Origin: Phocaeicola coprophilus DSM 18228 = JCM 13818 | GTDB lineage: Bacteria > Bacteroidota > Bacteroidia > Bacteroidales > Bacteroidaceae | Direction: 5' to 3' | DNA: 47,187 nt | Assembly: GCF_000157915.1 (NCBI RefSeq) | Contig: NZ_EQ973643.1 | Location: 600,652-647,838 of the forward strand | In this document: positions 15,584 to 24,447 of the stretch, piece by piece | Layout: the number at the start of each line of letters is the position of its first letter | Position numbering within the stretch: the stretch's first letter is position 1 | Translations under genes and position numbers: made by a program | Notes under the pieces: generated by a model | Database searches by the model: none | What the model was told of the DNA's origin: nothing | Seen by the model: the letters and a program-made list of their open reading frames with translations, nothing else

Positions 15584-16171
15584 TTATTTTCCTCCATATT
15601 TTTTAGGTTCAGCTTCAGAAATCTTCTGCGGATAGTATTCGATGATAGCATTCTTTTCATCCTCAGAACATTCAGCGAAGCTCTTTCCAAACTGTGAGTT
15701 AGCCAATTCGTCACGCAATTCATTGTATGCAGCTACGAGTTCGTTCTGCACCTGAATATACATATCGTAACTTGTACCCACGTCGTTCTGCACGGAAATT
15801 ACATGCTTGTCAGGAATCATCACGTCACCGAAGAAAGGCAAATGCTTTGCATGTTTTTCCGGCATATTCGGATCATCATTCGGATTAGAGATAAATTCCT
15901 TAGCCTTTTCTCTCAGCTGCTTAATATCGAACCATTCTCCACCAACCATCAACTGGTCGTCCTTATTAATACGAACCTGAAGAATGTTACGTTCCTTAAT
16001 GATAACGTCATCTTTCTGCTGATCGTTTTCTGGGGGAGGCGGAAGACGTCTCGCCAAACCACGGTCAGTATCCATTGATGTTGTAATAAGGAAGAAAATA
16101 AGCAACATGAAGGCAATATCGGCCGTAGAACTTGCATTGATTCCGGGCACTTTTCTATTTCTTTTTGCCAT
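15584..16171 (-). CDS. exbD: ExbD/TolR-type biopolymer transporter (first copy)
   Basis: A 195-aa protein with one membrane helix (about 17-33) that contains the conserved aspartate D18 in STADIAFMLLIFFL. The periplasmic part is long, with a proline run just after the helix. It is larger than the usual 140-aa ExbD because of an insertion around residues 85-150. It lies between the four-helix membrane protein and the second exbD, in one operon. Bacteroidetes often carry two ExbD genes together. Confidence 0.94.
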   Translation of the reverse strand: MAKRNRKVPGINASSTADIAFMLLIFFLITTSMDTDRGLARRLPPPPENDQQKDDVIIKERNILQVRINKDDQLMVGGEWFDIKQLREKAKEFISNPNDDPNMPEKHAKHLPFFGDVMIPDKHVISVQNDVGTSYDMYIQVQNELVAAYNELRDELANSQFGKSFAECSEDEKNAIIEYYPQKISEAEPKKYGGK

Positions 16172-16210
16172 TTTACTTACTTCGTTTTAATTATCAAACT
16201 CAATGAATAT

Positions 16211-16675
16211 TTATTTCTTAAAGATTCCAGACATATTTACCAATGTACCTACTGCAGCGATAACAGCCAATACATAAGTTGAATACAAGAACATATCTGT
16301 AATCTTCAACCACATTGTATCGCTATAAACTTCGCCACCGCCCTGTACAACCGGTTCGCTAGATCCGATATTATAAGTTACAACCAACAGAACGATTAAC
16401 AGAATCAATCCCAGCAGAGACTTGATTGCGCCTTTCGGATTATCTTTCAAAGCACCACCGAACTGAGCAATCGCTCCTATGAGAGTCACTATCACAGTCA
16501 CGGCAAACATTCCGTACATCAAGTACATCAGCGCCGGTGTATTAGCAGGTTCAACCTGACCTGCTGCATTGGTTTCACCGTATCCTACTCCGTAGAACAT
16601 GCCCAGCACTACCAAGATCAAGGCAACGCAGACATAAAATACGTAGTAAGAAACTTTGTATGATAATTTAGCCAT
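16211..16675 (-). CDS. Four-helix membrane protein of the ExbB-ExbD cluster
   Basis: This 154-aa protein has four predicted membrane segments at about 11-31, 49-71, 83-103 and 123-147, and no recognisable catalytic motif. I do not know a named function for it. It lies 8 bp after exbB and 39 bp before exbD on the same strand. The position suggests an accessory subunit or assembly factor of this TonB-energising complex. That role is an inference from position only. Confidence 0.85.
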   Translation of the reverse strand: MAKLSYKVSYYVFYVCVALILVVLGMFYGVGYGETNAAGQVEPANTPALMYLMYGMFAVTVIVTLIGAIAQFGGALKDNPKGAIKSLLGLILLIVLLVVTYNIGSSEPVVQGGGEVYSDTMWLKITDMFLYSTYVLAVIAAVGTLVNMSGIFKK

Positions 16676-16683
16676 TGTTCTAA

Positions 16684-17472
16684 TTATTTTTTGTATTTCA
16701 AGTTATACTTCATGATCATATCAAGCAGAGTGATAGAAGAATCTTCCATCTGGCTTGTAATAGCTTCGATCTTAGACAGGATGTAGTTATAGAACACCTG
16801 AAGGATCAATGCAACGATCAAACCGAAGATAGTAGTGATCAACGCAACTTTCATACCACCGGCAACAACTGTCGGAGAAATATCACCAGCCTGCTGGATA
16901 TCATCGAACGCCATAACCATACCAATTACAGTACCCAAGAATCCCAAAGACGGAGCCATTGCGATGAACAGAGTGATCCAAGAGCAACCTTTTTCCAGGT
17001 AACCTGCCTGAACACCACCGTAAGATACTACAGAACGTTCAACAACGTCCAGACCTTCATCGATTCTCATCAGACCCTGATAGCAGATAGAAGCAACAGG
17101 ACCGCGAGTGTTACGGCAGATAGTCTTAGCACCTTCTACATCACCTTTTTCCAAAGCAGCTTCCAGTTTAGCCATCAATTTCTTAACGTCAACTTCAGCC
17201 AAGCTCAAATAAATGATACGTTCAATACAGAAAGCCAAACCAAGAACCAATGCGATAGCAACCAATGACATGAAGCCTGCATCACCTTCAATAAATTTGG
17301 TTTTCAACTCTTTGTGCATACCACCTTCTTCAACTACAGCAGGAGCTGCTGCGTCATCGGTTGCTGCTACTTGTTCCGTTGCAGGAGCTGCTGCGTCCTG
17401 AGCCATAACTGTCTGAGTCATTCCAAACGAGAGGACTCCCATCACTGCAAGAATTGCAAATAACTTTTTCAT
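16684..17472 (-). CDS. exbB: ExbB / MotA-TolQ-type proton channel
   Basis: A 262-aa inner-membrane protein that forms the proton-conducting stator with ExbD. It begins with a signal-peptide-like stretch (1-25, ending VMAQDAAA). An Ala/Glu/Pro-rich segment (about 26-55) follows, then the first membrane helix at about 66-90. The MotA/TolQ/ExbB core with two helices spans about 110-250 (GSLGFLGTVIGMVMAFD-like region). The extra N-terminal part is absent from E. coli ExbB but common in Bacteroidetes. It heads the exbB, membrane protein, exbD, exbD operon, 76 bp after tRNA-Ser on the same strand. Confidence 0.94.
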   Translation of the reverse strand: MKKLFAILAVMGVLSFGMTQTVMAQDAAAPATEQVAATDDAAAPAVVEEGGMHKELKTKFIEGDAGFMSLVAIALVLGLAFCIERIIYLSLAEVDVKKLMAKLEAALEKGDVEGAKTICRNTRGPVASICYQGLMRIDEGLDVVERSVVSYGGVQAGYLEKGCSWITLFIAMAPSLGFLGTVIGMVMAFDDIQQAGDISPTVVAGGMKVALITTIFGLIVALILQVFYNYILSKIEAITSQMEDSSITLLDMIMKYNLKYKK

Positions 17473-17548
17473 TGTGTGTCTAATTTTTAAGATTAATTAA
17501 TTAATAGTTTATAAATTGTTTTAGTTGTTTCTCCAAAAATTTCCTTTG

Positions 17549-17636
17549 CGGAGAGAACGGGATTCGAACCCGTGATACGCTTTTGACGTATACACGCTTT
17601 CCAGGCGTGCCTCTTCAACCACTCGAGCACCTCTCC
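17549..17636 (-). tRNA. tRNA-Ser (anticodon GGA)
   Basis: Read on the minus strand, an 88-nt cloverleaf starts GGAGAGG and ends CTCTCC plus discriminator G. The anticodon loop is CTGGAAA with anticodon GGA (17602-17600). A long variable arm (TACG...CGTA around TCAAAAG) and the T loop GTTCGAATC are present, as expected for a class II serine tRNA. CCA is not encoded. It lies between tatD and exbB, all on the same strand. Confidence 0.97.
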
Positions 17637-17793
17637 AATGTCTCTATTCAAAGACCCCTTTCTGAAATCGGCTGCAAATTACAAATAAAATAGAAAACCG
17701 CAAGCGATTTCAGTCACAAATGTATTCTTTTTTTTCGTCTTACGTCATATTCATCCGGCAAAAGTTTATTTATTAACGCAAAATTAATAAACT

Positions 17794-18582
17794 TTAAAAA
17801 CTTCTCCCCGCGATTTTGAAGAGTTTTAAGGCATTTTCCGTCGTTTCTGCGGCAATCTTCTCCAACGGAAGCCCGTAAACATCTCCCAATTTCTCGGCCA
17901 CCTTCACCAGGTAAGCACTTTCGTTCCGTTTTCCCCGATAAGGCACAGGAGCCAGATAAGGCGAGTCTGTTTCCAGGACAAGCCGGCTCAGAGGTACCTC
18001 TTTCAGCACTTCCGGCAGCGAAGACTTCTTGAAGGTTACTACACCGTTAATACCCAGCATAAAACCGGAATACTCCAGCAGACGGGCTGCGTCATCAGCC
18101 GTTCCGGTAAAACTGTGGAAGATTCCTGTCAGCCCGCTTGTCCGATAGGGTTCCAGCACTTCCAGCAATTCGGGATAAGCTTCACGGCAATGAATGATCA
18201 GAGGCAGGCTGTAATCCAAAGCCCAGCGAACTTGTTCATCAAGCACTTTCATCTGCTCCAGACGATAGGTTTTATCCCAGTAAAGATCCATACCTACCTC
18301 ACCGATACCATAAAAGCGTTCTCCGGAAAGCAACCATTCTTTCACTCTGGCCAGACGGTTCATCCAGTCCGTATCGACAGAAGTCGGATGAAAACCGATC
18401 ATCGGATAACATTCCTCATGCTTCCGGCAGAGTGCCAGTAAGGACTCTACCGTCGTATCGTCGATATTCGGCATGAACAGTCGCGTCACGCCTGCCTCAC
18501 CGGCGCGTAACACAGCGAGCTCCCTGTCTTCGTCAAATTCTTCGGCGAAAAGATGAGTATGTGTATCAATCAGGCTTATCAT
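17794..18582 (-). CDS. tatD: TatD-family metal-dependent deoxyribonuclease
   Basis: This 262-aa TIM-barrel hydrolase begins MISLIDTHTHLF, with the metal-binding H8-x-H10. Further motifs are GEVGMDLYWDK, PLIIHCREAY, GIFHSFTG and LVLETDSPYLAP, all typical of TatD nucleases. It has 3'-5' exonuclease activity in characterised members and a likely role in DNA repair or turnover. It starts 4 bp after the polyprenyl synthase gene and is probably co-transcribed with it. Confidence 0.95.
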   Translation of the reverse strand: MISLIDTHTHLFAEEFDEDRELAVLRAGEAGVTRLFMPNIDDTTVESLLALCRKHEECYPMIGFHPTSVDTDWMNRLARVKEWLLSGERFYGIGEVGMDLYWDKTYRLEQMKVLDEQVRWALDYSLPLIIHCREAYPELLEVLEPYRTSGLTGIFHSFTGTADDAARLLEYSGFMLGINGVVTFKKSSLPEVLKEVPLSRLVLETDSPYLAPVPYRGKRNESAYLVKVAEKLGDVYGLPLEKIAAETTENALKLFKIAGRSF

Positions 18583-18586
18583 TCCG

Positions 18587-19570
18587 TTACAGTTTCCGCT
18601 CCATTAAATGATGGACAAATATACGAAGATTTTCCTTACGAGCATCATCCACATCAACTTCATTTAGCAACTGCAGACCTTCCTGATAATATTTTTCGAT
18701 CTGCGCATCGCAATACCCGGCAATTCCCACCTTATTATATATAGCAGTCACCGCAGCAATCTTTTCTTCCGGAACGAACTCTGCCGCATTCAGCCAGCGC
18801 AACAGTTCCTCACGGTTCTCTCCCTTCGCCTGCTCCAGTGCAGTAATGAGCATGTAGGTTTTCTTGTTGCACAGGATATCTCCTCCGATCTTCTTGCCGA
18901 AGACAGCCGGATTGCCATAAACATCCAGGTAATCATCCTGCAACTGGAAAGCCAGTCCCATCCGGATACCAAAGTCGTAAAGCTTCTGTGCATCGGCAGA
19001 AGATGCTCCGCCCAGTACGGCACCGATCTTCAGGGCTGCAGCCAGCAGAACCGATGTCTTCAGCCGGATCATCTCAATGTATTCACCGACAGTCACATCG
19101 TTGCGGCTTTCAAATTCCATATCCCACTGCTGTCCCTCGCATACTTCAAGTGCTGTCCGGCCAAAGATTTCCATCACTTCCTGTACATGCTCCGGCGGAC
19201 ACTGATTCATCATAAACTGATAAGAAAGAATCAGCATGGCATCTCCGGAAAGAATGGCCGTATTCTCATTCCATTTCTTATGAACGACCGGCTTTCCCCG
19301 ACGCATGTCTGCATTATCCATCAAGTCATCATGCAAGAGCGTAAAGTTATGATAGGTCTCGATTCCTGCCGCCTGAGAGAAGATACTTTCCACATCTTCG
19401 CGGTACAGGTTATAGGCAAGCAGCATCAACACAGGGCGGAGACGTTTTCCTCCCAAAGCCAATACATATTCAATAGGATCATACAATCCTTTCGGTTCAC
19501 GCGAATAAGAAAGCTGTTCGATGTACGCATGAATCCGCTTCATCAGTTCTTCACTATCCAGTTGCTTCAT
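18587..19570 (-). CDS. Polyprenyl (farnesyl/geranylgeranyl) diphosphate synthase
   Basis: It condenses isopentenyl diphosphate with allylic diphosphates for quinone and undecaprenyl precursors. I take the start at 19570 (MKQLDSEELMKRIHAY), 327 aa. Reading is open about 80 codons further upstream, but that part runs through the tonB terminator and has no family similarity. The first aspartate-rich motif is D81-D-L-M-D85 with RRG after it, and the second is DDYLD at 212-216. FQLQDDYLD and GGKRLRP are classic. Product chain length cannot be told safely. ispH in this window supplies the same pathway. Confidence 0.95.
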   Translation of the reverse strand: MKQLDSEELMKRIHAYIEQLSYSREPKGLYDPIEYVLALGGKRLRPVLMLLAYNLYREDVESIFSQAAGIETYHNFTLLHDDLMDNADMRRGKPVVHKKWNENTAILSGDAMLILSYQFMMNQCPPEHVQEVMEIFGRTALEVCEGQQWDMEFESRNDVTVGEYIEMIRLKTSVLLAAALKIGAVLGGASSADAQKLYDFGIRMGLAFQLQDDYLDVYGNPAVFGKKIGGDILCNKKTYMLITALEQAKGENREELLRWLNAAEFVPEEKIAAVTAIYNKVGIAGYCDAQIEKYYQEGLQLLNEVDVDDARKENLRIFVHHLMERKL

Positions 19571-19630
19571 ACAAAATTCCGTTAATAAAACATGAGTCAG
19601 GTTCTTTCCTGTAAAGAGAAAGGAAAGCCT

Positions 19631-19695
19631 TAAAAAAACAAATTCCACCGATTTCACGGGTCTCTGCCTGAGAGAACCTGTGAAACCCGTGGAAT
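19631..19695 (-). terminator. Intrinsic terminator of tonB
   Basis: A long imperfect hairpin (19642-19695; outer arms ATTCCAC and GTGGAAT, inner TCTCT/AGAGA) is followed on the minus strand by a run of seven T (19638-19632). It sits between tonB and the polyprenyl synthase gene. Confidence 0.75.
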
Positions 19696-19754
19696 CACTA
19701 TTTCCAAGGAAAGGAATCGCGGAACTTCCCGCAAAGGATGTTCCGCAGATCCTT

Positions 19755-20444
19755 TTACTGCAATCTAAATCTAACCGGCAAGGTAAACATACAACGTACG
19801 GCCTTACCACGCTGTTTACCCGGATTCCACTTCGGCATCAGCTTCACAACGCGAAGTGCTTCCTTATCCAGATACGGGTCAACAGAACGAACAACTACCG
19901 GGTCTACGATAGAACCGTCCTTATTAACGACGAAACGTACAACTACCTGTCCCTGTACACCGTTTTCCTGTGCAATCTGCGGATAGTTCATGTTCTTCTG
20001 CAACCATTTCAAACATTCACCATAACCGCCCGGGAAAGAAGCCTGCTCTTCTACAACCTGGAAGATTTCTTCTTCTTCCGGTTCTTCCTCTTCTACCTCA
20101 ACCGGAGTGTACTTGATTTCCACTGCCTGTCCGGTTTCTTCACTGGAAGCAATGTCAGTTTCCTGTACATTGGCGTCGTTATCTGCAATCTGCAGAACTT
20201 CTTCTACCTTCGGAGCCTCGGGAGGAGGTGCCTGTTCGGGTTGTTTTTCTTCCTGTTCTGTGATAGGAATCATTTCCTCTTCAAAGATCGGTCCTACGAT
20301 ACCAGTATCGGTAGTTACCTGTTTGTCACGATCTGTCCATTCGAAAGCAACAAACATCACTGCCAAGATCAGCACGTAACCAATCAGCAATCCTGTGGTT
20401 TTTTTACCCTCAAGATCCGCTTTCGGCGATTTCTTAACTTCCAT
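19755..20444 (-). CDS. tonB: Energy transducer TonB
   Basis: It links the inner-membrane ExbB-ExbD motor to outer-membrane TonB-dependent receptors such as SusC-type transporters. The start at 20444 (MEVKKSPKADLEG) gives 229 aa. A single membrane helix covers about 17-36, and a Glu/Pro-rich periplasmic spacer about 60-135 (with QAPPPEAP and EEEEPEEEE). The C-terminal TonB domain covers about 140-229 (YPQIAQENGVQGQVVVRFVV). It is separated from exbB by two genes and a tRNA on the same strand. A strong-looking promoter lies 36 bp upstream. Confidence 0.96.
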   Translation of the reverse strand: MEVKKSPKADLEGKKTTGLLIGYVLILAVMFVAFEWTDRDKQVTTDTGIVGPIFEEEMIPITEQEEKQPEQAPPPEAPKVEEVLQIADNDANVQETDIASSEETGQAVEIKYTPVEVEEEEPEEEEIFQVVEEQASFPGGYGECLKWLQKNMNYPQIAQENGVQGQVVVRFVVNKDGSIVDPVVVRSVDPYLDKEALRVVKLMPKWNPGKQRGKAVRCMFTLPVRFRLQ

Positions 20445-20480
20445 AAAATAGTTTTTATTGGTTAATAATTCTCTGTTCGG

Positions 20481-20488
20481 CAAATGTA
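20481..20488 (-). promoter_or_regulatory. tonB promoter (-33 TTG / -7 TACATTTG)
   Basis: The minus strand reads TACATTTG at the -7 position. A TTG occurs 19 bp further upstream, the spacing of Bacteroidetes promoters. It is divergent from the cmk promoter about 100 bp away. Confidence 0.65.
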
Positions 20489-20583
20489 GCACAAATCTCC
20501 GAAACCGCAACACTTCCTCCGTGAAAAATATGCAAAAGCGTGAACAATTTTCCCACTTCCTATGCAGGTGCGTAAAAAATCCC

Positions 20584-20591
20584 TATCTTTG
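20584..20591 (+). promoter_or_regulatory. cmk-ispH -7 promoter element
   Basis: TATCTTTG lies 21 bp before the ATG at 20613. This position rules out the longer reading that begins at 20562. Confidence 0.6.
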
Positions 20592-20612
20592 AGGCTCAAA
20601 CAGACATTATTT

Positions 20613-21311
20613 ATGAAGAAAATAATCATTGCCATAGACGGCTTTTCATCGTGCGGAAAAAGCACAATGGCCAAAGATCTGGCCCGGGAGATAGGATACA
20701 TTTATATAGACAGCGGAGCCATGTACCGTGCAGTCACCCTTTACTGTATGGAACACGGACTGTTCAATGCAGACGGAAGCATCCGGGAAAAGGATTTACA
20801 GGATCAGATGGACGACATACACATTTCGTTCCGCCTCGACGCCGACAGCCAGCGACCGCAGACGTATCTGAACGATGTCTGCGTGGAAGACCGCATCCGC
20901 AGTCTGGAAGTTTCGTCTCACGTAAGCCCGGTTGCCGCCCTGGGATTTGTCCGCCAGGCACTGGTCAGACAGCAGCAGGCCATGGGTAAGGAAAAAGGCA
21001 TTGTCATGGACGGACGTGACATAGGAACTGCCGTCTTCCTCGATGCCGAACTGAAAATCTTCGTTACGGCATCGGCCGAAATCCGTGCCCGCCGCCGCTA
21101 CGATGAACTGAAAGCAAAAGGACAGGAAGCTTCCTTCGAAGACATTCTGCACAATGTAGAAGAGCGGGACCGCATCGACCAGACGCGTGAAGTGAGCCCG
21201 CTTCGCAAGGCCGACGATGCCATCCTGCTTGACAACAGCCTGATGAGCATTGCCGAACAAAAAGAATGGTTAAAAGAACAATTTGAAAAAGCAATCCATG
21301 CATCACGTTGA
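20613..21311 (+). CDS. cmk: Cytidylate kinase
   Basis: It phosphorylates CMP and dCMP with ATP. The 232-aa protein starts [18 protein letters not shown], with the P-loop G10-[19 protein letters not shown] and [12 protein letters not shown] are hallmark motifs, followed by the lid region and [13 protein letters not shown]. The gene's end overlaps the ispH start by 14 bp, which implies translational coupling. Confidence 0.97.
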   Translation: MKKIIIAIDGFSSCGKSTMAKDLAREIGYIYIDSGAMYRAVTLYCMEHGLFNADGSIREKDLQDQMDDIHISFRLDADSQRPQTYLNDVCVEDRIRSLEVSSHVSPVAALGFVRQALVRQQQAMGKEKGIVMDGRDIGTAVFLDAELKIFVTASAEIRARRRYDELKAKGQEASFEDILHNVEERDRIDQTREVSPLRKADDAILLDNSLMSIAEQKEWLKEQFEKAIHASR

Positions 21312-22161
21312 AATCGACGAAGGCTCCGGCTTCTGCTTCGGAGTCACTACCGCTATCCGGAAAGCCGAAGAAGAACTGGCCAAAGGCGAACCGCTGTATT
21401 GTCTGGGTGACATTGTGCACAACGGACAAGAATGCGAGCGCCTGAAACAGCTGGGACTGATTACCATCAATCACGACGAATTTGCCCGGCTGAAAAATGC
21501 AAAAGTGCTGCTCCGTGCCCACGGCGAGCCGCCCCAGACCTATGAGACAGCCCGACTGAACAACATCGAGATCATCGATGCAACCTGTCCCGTCGTACTG
21601 CGTCTGCAGAAACGCATCAAGCAGGAATTCGATTCGACACCGGCCGATACGGAAAAACAGATTGTCATCTACGGCAAGAACGGACATGCCGAAGTGCTGG
21701 GCCTCGTGGGACAGACCAACGGAAAAGCCATTGTCATCGAGAAACTGGAAGAAGTGACCCGGCTCGATTTCACCAAGGACATCCGTCTGTACTCACAGAC
21801 CACCAAGTCACTGGACGAATTCCGCCAGATTGTGTCATACATCGAAGCACACATTGCCCCGCAGGCCAGCTTCCAGTATTTCGACACCATCTGCCGCCAG
21901 GTGGCCAACCGCATGCCCAACATCCGGGAATTCGCCGCTTCCCACGACCTGGTGTTCTTTGTCTGCGGACACAAGAGCTCCAACGGAAAGATACTTTTCC
22001 AGGAATGCCGCAAGGTCAACCCGAACACGTGGCAGATTGACCGTCCGGAAGAAATCAACAAGGAACTGCTTCGCCAGGCACGGTCCATCGGTATCTGTGG
22101 AGCCACGTCCACTCCGAAGTGGCTGATGGAAGCCTGTCGGAAAGTCATCATGGAAGACTGA
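21298..22161 (+). CDS. ispH: 4-hydroxy-3-methylbut-2-enyl diphosphate reductase
   Basis: This iron-sulfur enzyme carries out the last step of the methylerythritol-phosphate pathway, giving IPP and DMAPP. I choose the ATG at 21298 ([16 protein letters not shown]), 287 aa; a TTG at 21283 would add five residues. The cluster cysteines are C13, C97 (DATCP) and C199 (FDTIC). The conserved histidines are H41 (IVHN), H75 (RAHGEPP) and H130. It overlaps cmk by 14 bp. Together with the polyprenyl synthase it places part of isoprenoid synthesis in this window. Confidence 0.96.
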   Translation: MHHVEIDEGSGFCFGVTTAIRKAEEELAKGEPLYCLGDIVHNGQECERLKQLGLITINHDEFARLKNAKVLLRAHGEPPQTYETARLNNIEIIDATCPVVLRLQKRIKQEFDSTPADTEKQIVIYGKNGHAEVLGLVGQTNGKAIVIEKLEEVTRLDFTKDIRLYSQTTKSLDEFRQIVSYIEAHIAPQASFQYFDTICRQVANRMPNIREFAASHDLVFFVCGHKSSNGKILFQECRKVNPNTWQIDRPEEINKELLRQARSIGICGATSTPKWLMEACRKVIMED

Positions 22162-22213
22162 GCAACTAACAAAATTTAAACCCGGTTTCCTGCTGTAAAA
22201 GCACTTTATTTTG

Positions 22214-22221
22214 TACATTTG
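22214..22221 (+). promoter_or_regulatory. pfkA -7 promoter element
   Basis: TACATTTG lies 29 bp upstream of the pfkA ATG at 22251. Confidence 0.6.
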
Positions 22222-22250
22222 CAGCAGAAATCATAACAAACAGAATCATT

Positions 22251-23231
22251 ATGGGAACGATTAAATGCATCGGTATTCTGACTTCCGGTGGCGATGCTCC
22301 GGGTATGAATGCCGCAATCCGCGCCGTAACACGTTCGGCTATCTACAACGGATTAAAAGTGAAAGGTATTTACAGAGGTTACAAAGGACTGATCACAGGC
22401 GAAATCAAGGAATTCAAAACTGAAAACGTCAGCAATATCATACAATTGGGCGGTACCATCCTGAAGACGGCAAGATGTCAGGAATTCAAGACTCCGGAAG
22501 GACGACAGATTGCATACGAGACCATGCAGAAGGAAGGAATCGACGCACTGATCGTTATCGGAGGTGATGGTTCACTGACAGGTGCGCGTCTGCTGGCCCA
22601 GGAATACGACGTTCCCTGTATCGGACTTCCGGGAACCATCGACAACGATTTGTTCGGAACAGATACAACCATCGGTTACGACACCGCCCTGAATACCATT
22701 CTGGATGCAGTCGACAAGATCCGCGACACCGCAACTTCTCACGAACGTCTGTTCTTCGTGGAGGTCATGGGTCGTGACGCCGGCTTCCTGGCCCTGAACG
22801 GAGCCATCGCTTCCGGTGCCGAAGCAGCCATCATTCCGGAGTTCAATACCGAAGTAGACCAGCTGGAAGAATTCATCAACAACGGTTTCCGTAAATCCAA
22901 GAACAGTTCCATCGTTCTGGTAGCCGAAAGTGAAATCACCGGAGGTGCCATGCATTATGCAGAACGTGTGAAGAACGAATTCCCGCAATACGACGTACGT
23001 GTTTCCATCCTCGGACACTTGCAGCGCGGCGGACGCCCGACCGCACACGACCGTATCATTGCCAGCCGCATGGGAGTAGCCAGCATCGAGGCACTGATGG
23101 AAGGCCAGCGTAACGTGATGATCGGTATTGAAAACGACCAGATCGTATATGTTCCGTTTACCAAAGCAATCAAGAACGACAAGCCGATTGACCGCGAACT
23201 GGTAAACGTTCTGCACGAATTATCCATTTAA
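22251..23231 (+). CDS. pfkA: ATP-dependent 6-phosphofructokinase
   Basis: It phosphorylates fructose 6-phosphate in glycolysis. The 326-aa length and motifs match bacterial Pfk[15 protein letters not shown] (11-24), GGDGSLTGA (104-112) and PGTIDND (127-133). GGDGS, rather than GGDDT, indicates ATP rather than pyrophosphate as donor. It has its own promoter element and a long hairpin directly downstream. Confidence 0.97.
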   Translation: MGTIKCIGILTSGGDAPGMNAAIRAVTRSAIYNGLKVKGIYRGYKGLITGEIKEFKTENVSNIIQLGGTILKTARCQEFKTPEGRQIAYETMQKEGIDALIVIGGDGSLTGARLLAQEYDVPCIGLPGTIDNDLFGTDTTIGYDTALNTILDAVDKIRDTATSHERLFFVEVMGRDAGFLALNGAIASGAEAAIIPEFNTEVDQLEEFINNGFRKSKNSSIVLVAESEITGGAMHYAERVKNEFPQYDVRVSILGHLQRGGRPTAHDRIIASRMGVASIEALMEGQRNVMIGIENDQIVYVPFTKAIKNDKPIDRELVNVLHELSI

Positions 23232-23244
23232 CTGACAGCATTCT

Positions 23245-23305
23245 GTCAAGGCAAAGCGCCGGCTGTACGGGACTTCCCCGCTACAGACCGGCGCTTTGCC
23301 TTGAC
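23245..23305. terminator. Long perfect hairpin after pfkA
   Basis: An 18-bp perfect stem pairs 23245-23262 with 23288-23305 (arms include GGCAAAGCGCCGG). The loop contains a further CTGTA/TACAG pairing. There is no good T-tract on either side. It lies between convergent genes and probably stops or protects both transcripts. Confidence 0.65.
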
Positions 23306-23325
23306 TGCCTCCGAAGCCGCATGAC

Positions 23326-24441
23326 TTATTTTCCGGCAGACAAGCCTTTCAGATCATATCTCACAATCGCATCCGAATCGGTCACGGCGTACAGATATCT
23401 TTGCTGCTCATCCACCGCAAACGTCCTGACACGTTCGTCAAAATCATACTTATACAACGGAGTGCCTTCCCAGTCATAGATCCGGAGCGTATTCCTGTCC
23501 TTATACCGCGGATCGTCTTCCAGCTTCACACTCAGTCCGCCTGCGTACAGACCGAACACATAATCATCCGTACATCTTCCCATTTTATAATAAAGGCAGC
23601 GGCGGTCCACGTCCTGAACCTCAGCCGGACTCAGAGACTTTCCCTCCGGCAGGAACTGGGTCACACGGCCCGAGGAAAGGTCGGCAACCGTAACCAGATC
23701 AAAGAAACGATAGAACACAGCTACTCTGGAGCGGTCGGGACTGATGGCCCGGAAAGACTCTTTCAGGAAAGATTCCATCCACGGAAAATCCTCATATTTC
23801 AGCTGGCGGGTAACCTTGTCACCCGGACAATCATAAAACTCCCAGAAGAAATTATTGTTTCCTTCCACTCCTGAACGCAAAGGATCCTTTGTCATCATCA
23901 GATGATCCGGATCAAGGACATAAACACTGTGAGAAGCCTGATAAAGCTTTTTCCCTAAAGGAGTATCGAACTTATACTGCCGGTCATACACGGTCTGTCC
24001 GGCTTTCAAGGACTCCCGTACATTCAGAATCCCTAAATAATTGGGATACGACTGGATAACGACCTTGGGATCTCCATTCTCCATGTACCATTGGGAAACC
24101 AGCCCGAAAGTTACCACCTCGTTCGGTCCGCCGCCTTTCTTCAGGAAACTTCCCAAATGTTTCAAAGATTCCGTTCCATACACCTGTATCATATTCTCCT
24201 CATGGTGCTGAAAGACCAGCAGAAAGGTATCGACCGCCAGAAGATCGGTCGGATAAAGAACGTCAATGGGCAGCTTCTCCTTCCCGCAGGAAAGTGTCGC
24301 ACAGGAATCCTTTACGAAGCACCGGGCAATGGAAGAAGAACGGGCTGCTTCTTTTCCGCAAGAACTCATTCCCAGCAGAAAGCATGCAGAAAGCAGAGAG
24401 GCCGAAGCCATACGAGTCAAAACAAATGCAATTCGGTTCAT
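23326..24441 (-). CDS. BF3164-like lipoprotein (TolB-like propeller)
   Basis: This 371-aa surface or periplasmic lipoprotein has a hydrophobic leader and lipobox MSSC (C28). The start may be Met1 or Met11; both leave a usable signal peptide. The body has beta-strand repeats of a propeller kind, with GSFLKKGGGPNEVV being characteristic of BF3164-type proteins of Bacteroidetes. Function is unknown. It lies 6 bp after a related propeller lipoprotein gene and belongs to its transcript. Confidence 0.8.
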   Translation of the reverse strand: MNRIAFVLTRMASASLLSACFLLGMSSCGKEAARSSSIARCFVKDSCATLSCGKEKLPIDVLYPTDLLAVDTFLLVFQHHEENMIQVYGTESLKHLGSFLKKGGGPNEVVTFGLVSQWYMENGDPKVVIQSYPNYLGILNVRESLKAGQTVYDRQYKFDTPLGKKLYQASHSVYVLDPDHLMMTKDPLRSGVEGNNNFFWEFYDCPGDKVTRQLKYEDFPWMESFLKESFRAISPDRSRVAVFYRFFDLVTVADLSSGRVTQFLPEGKSLSPAEVQDVDRRCLYYKMGRCTDDYVFGLYAGGLSVKLEDDPRYKDRNTLRIYDWEGTPLYKYDFDERVRTFAVDEQQRYLYAVTDSDAIVRYDLKGLSAGK

Positions 24442-24447
24442 AACTGT

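Noticed and set aside
19571..19810. Eighty-codon N-terminal extension of the polyprenyl synthase
   Set aside because: It runs through the tonB terminator and shows no family similarity; the Met at 19570 gives the normal N-terminus.
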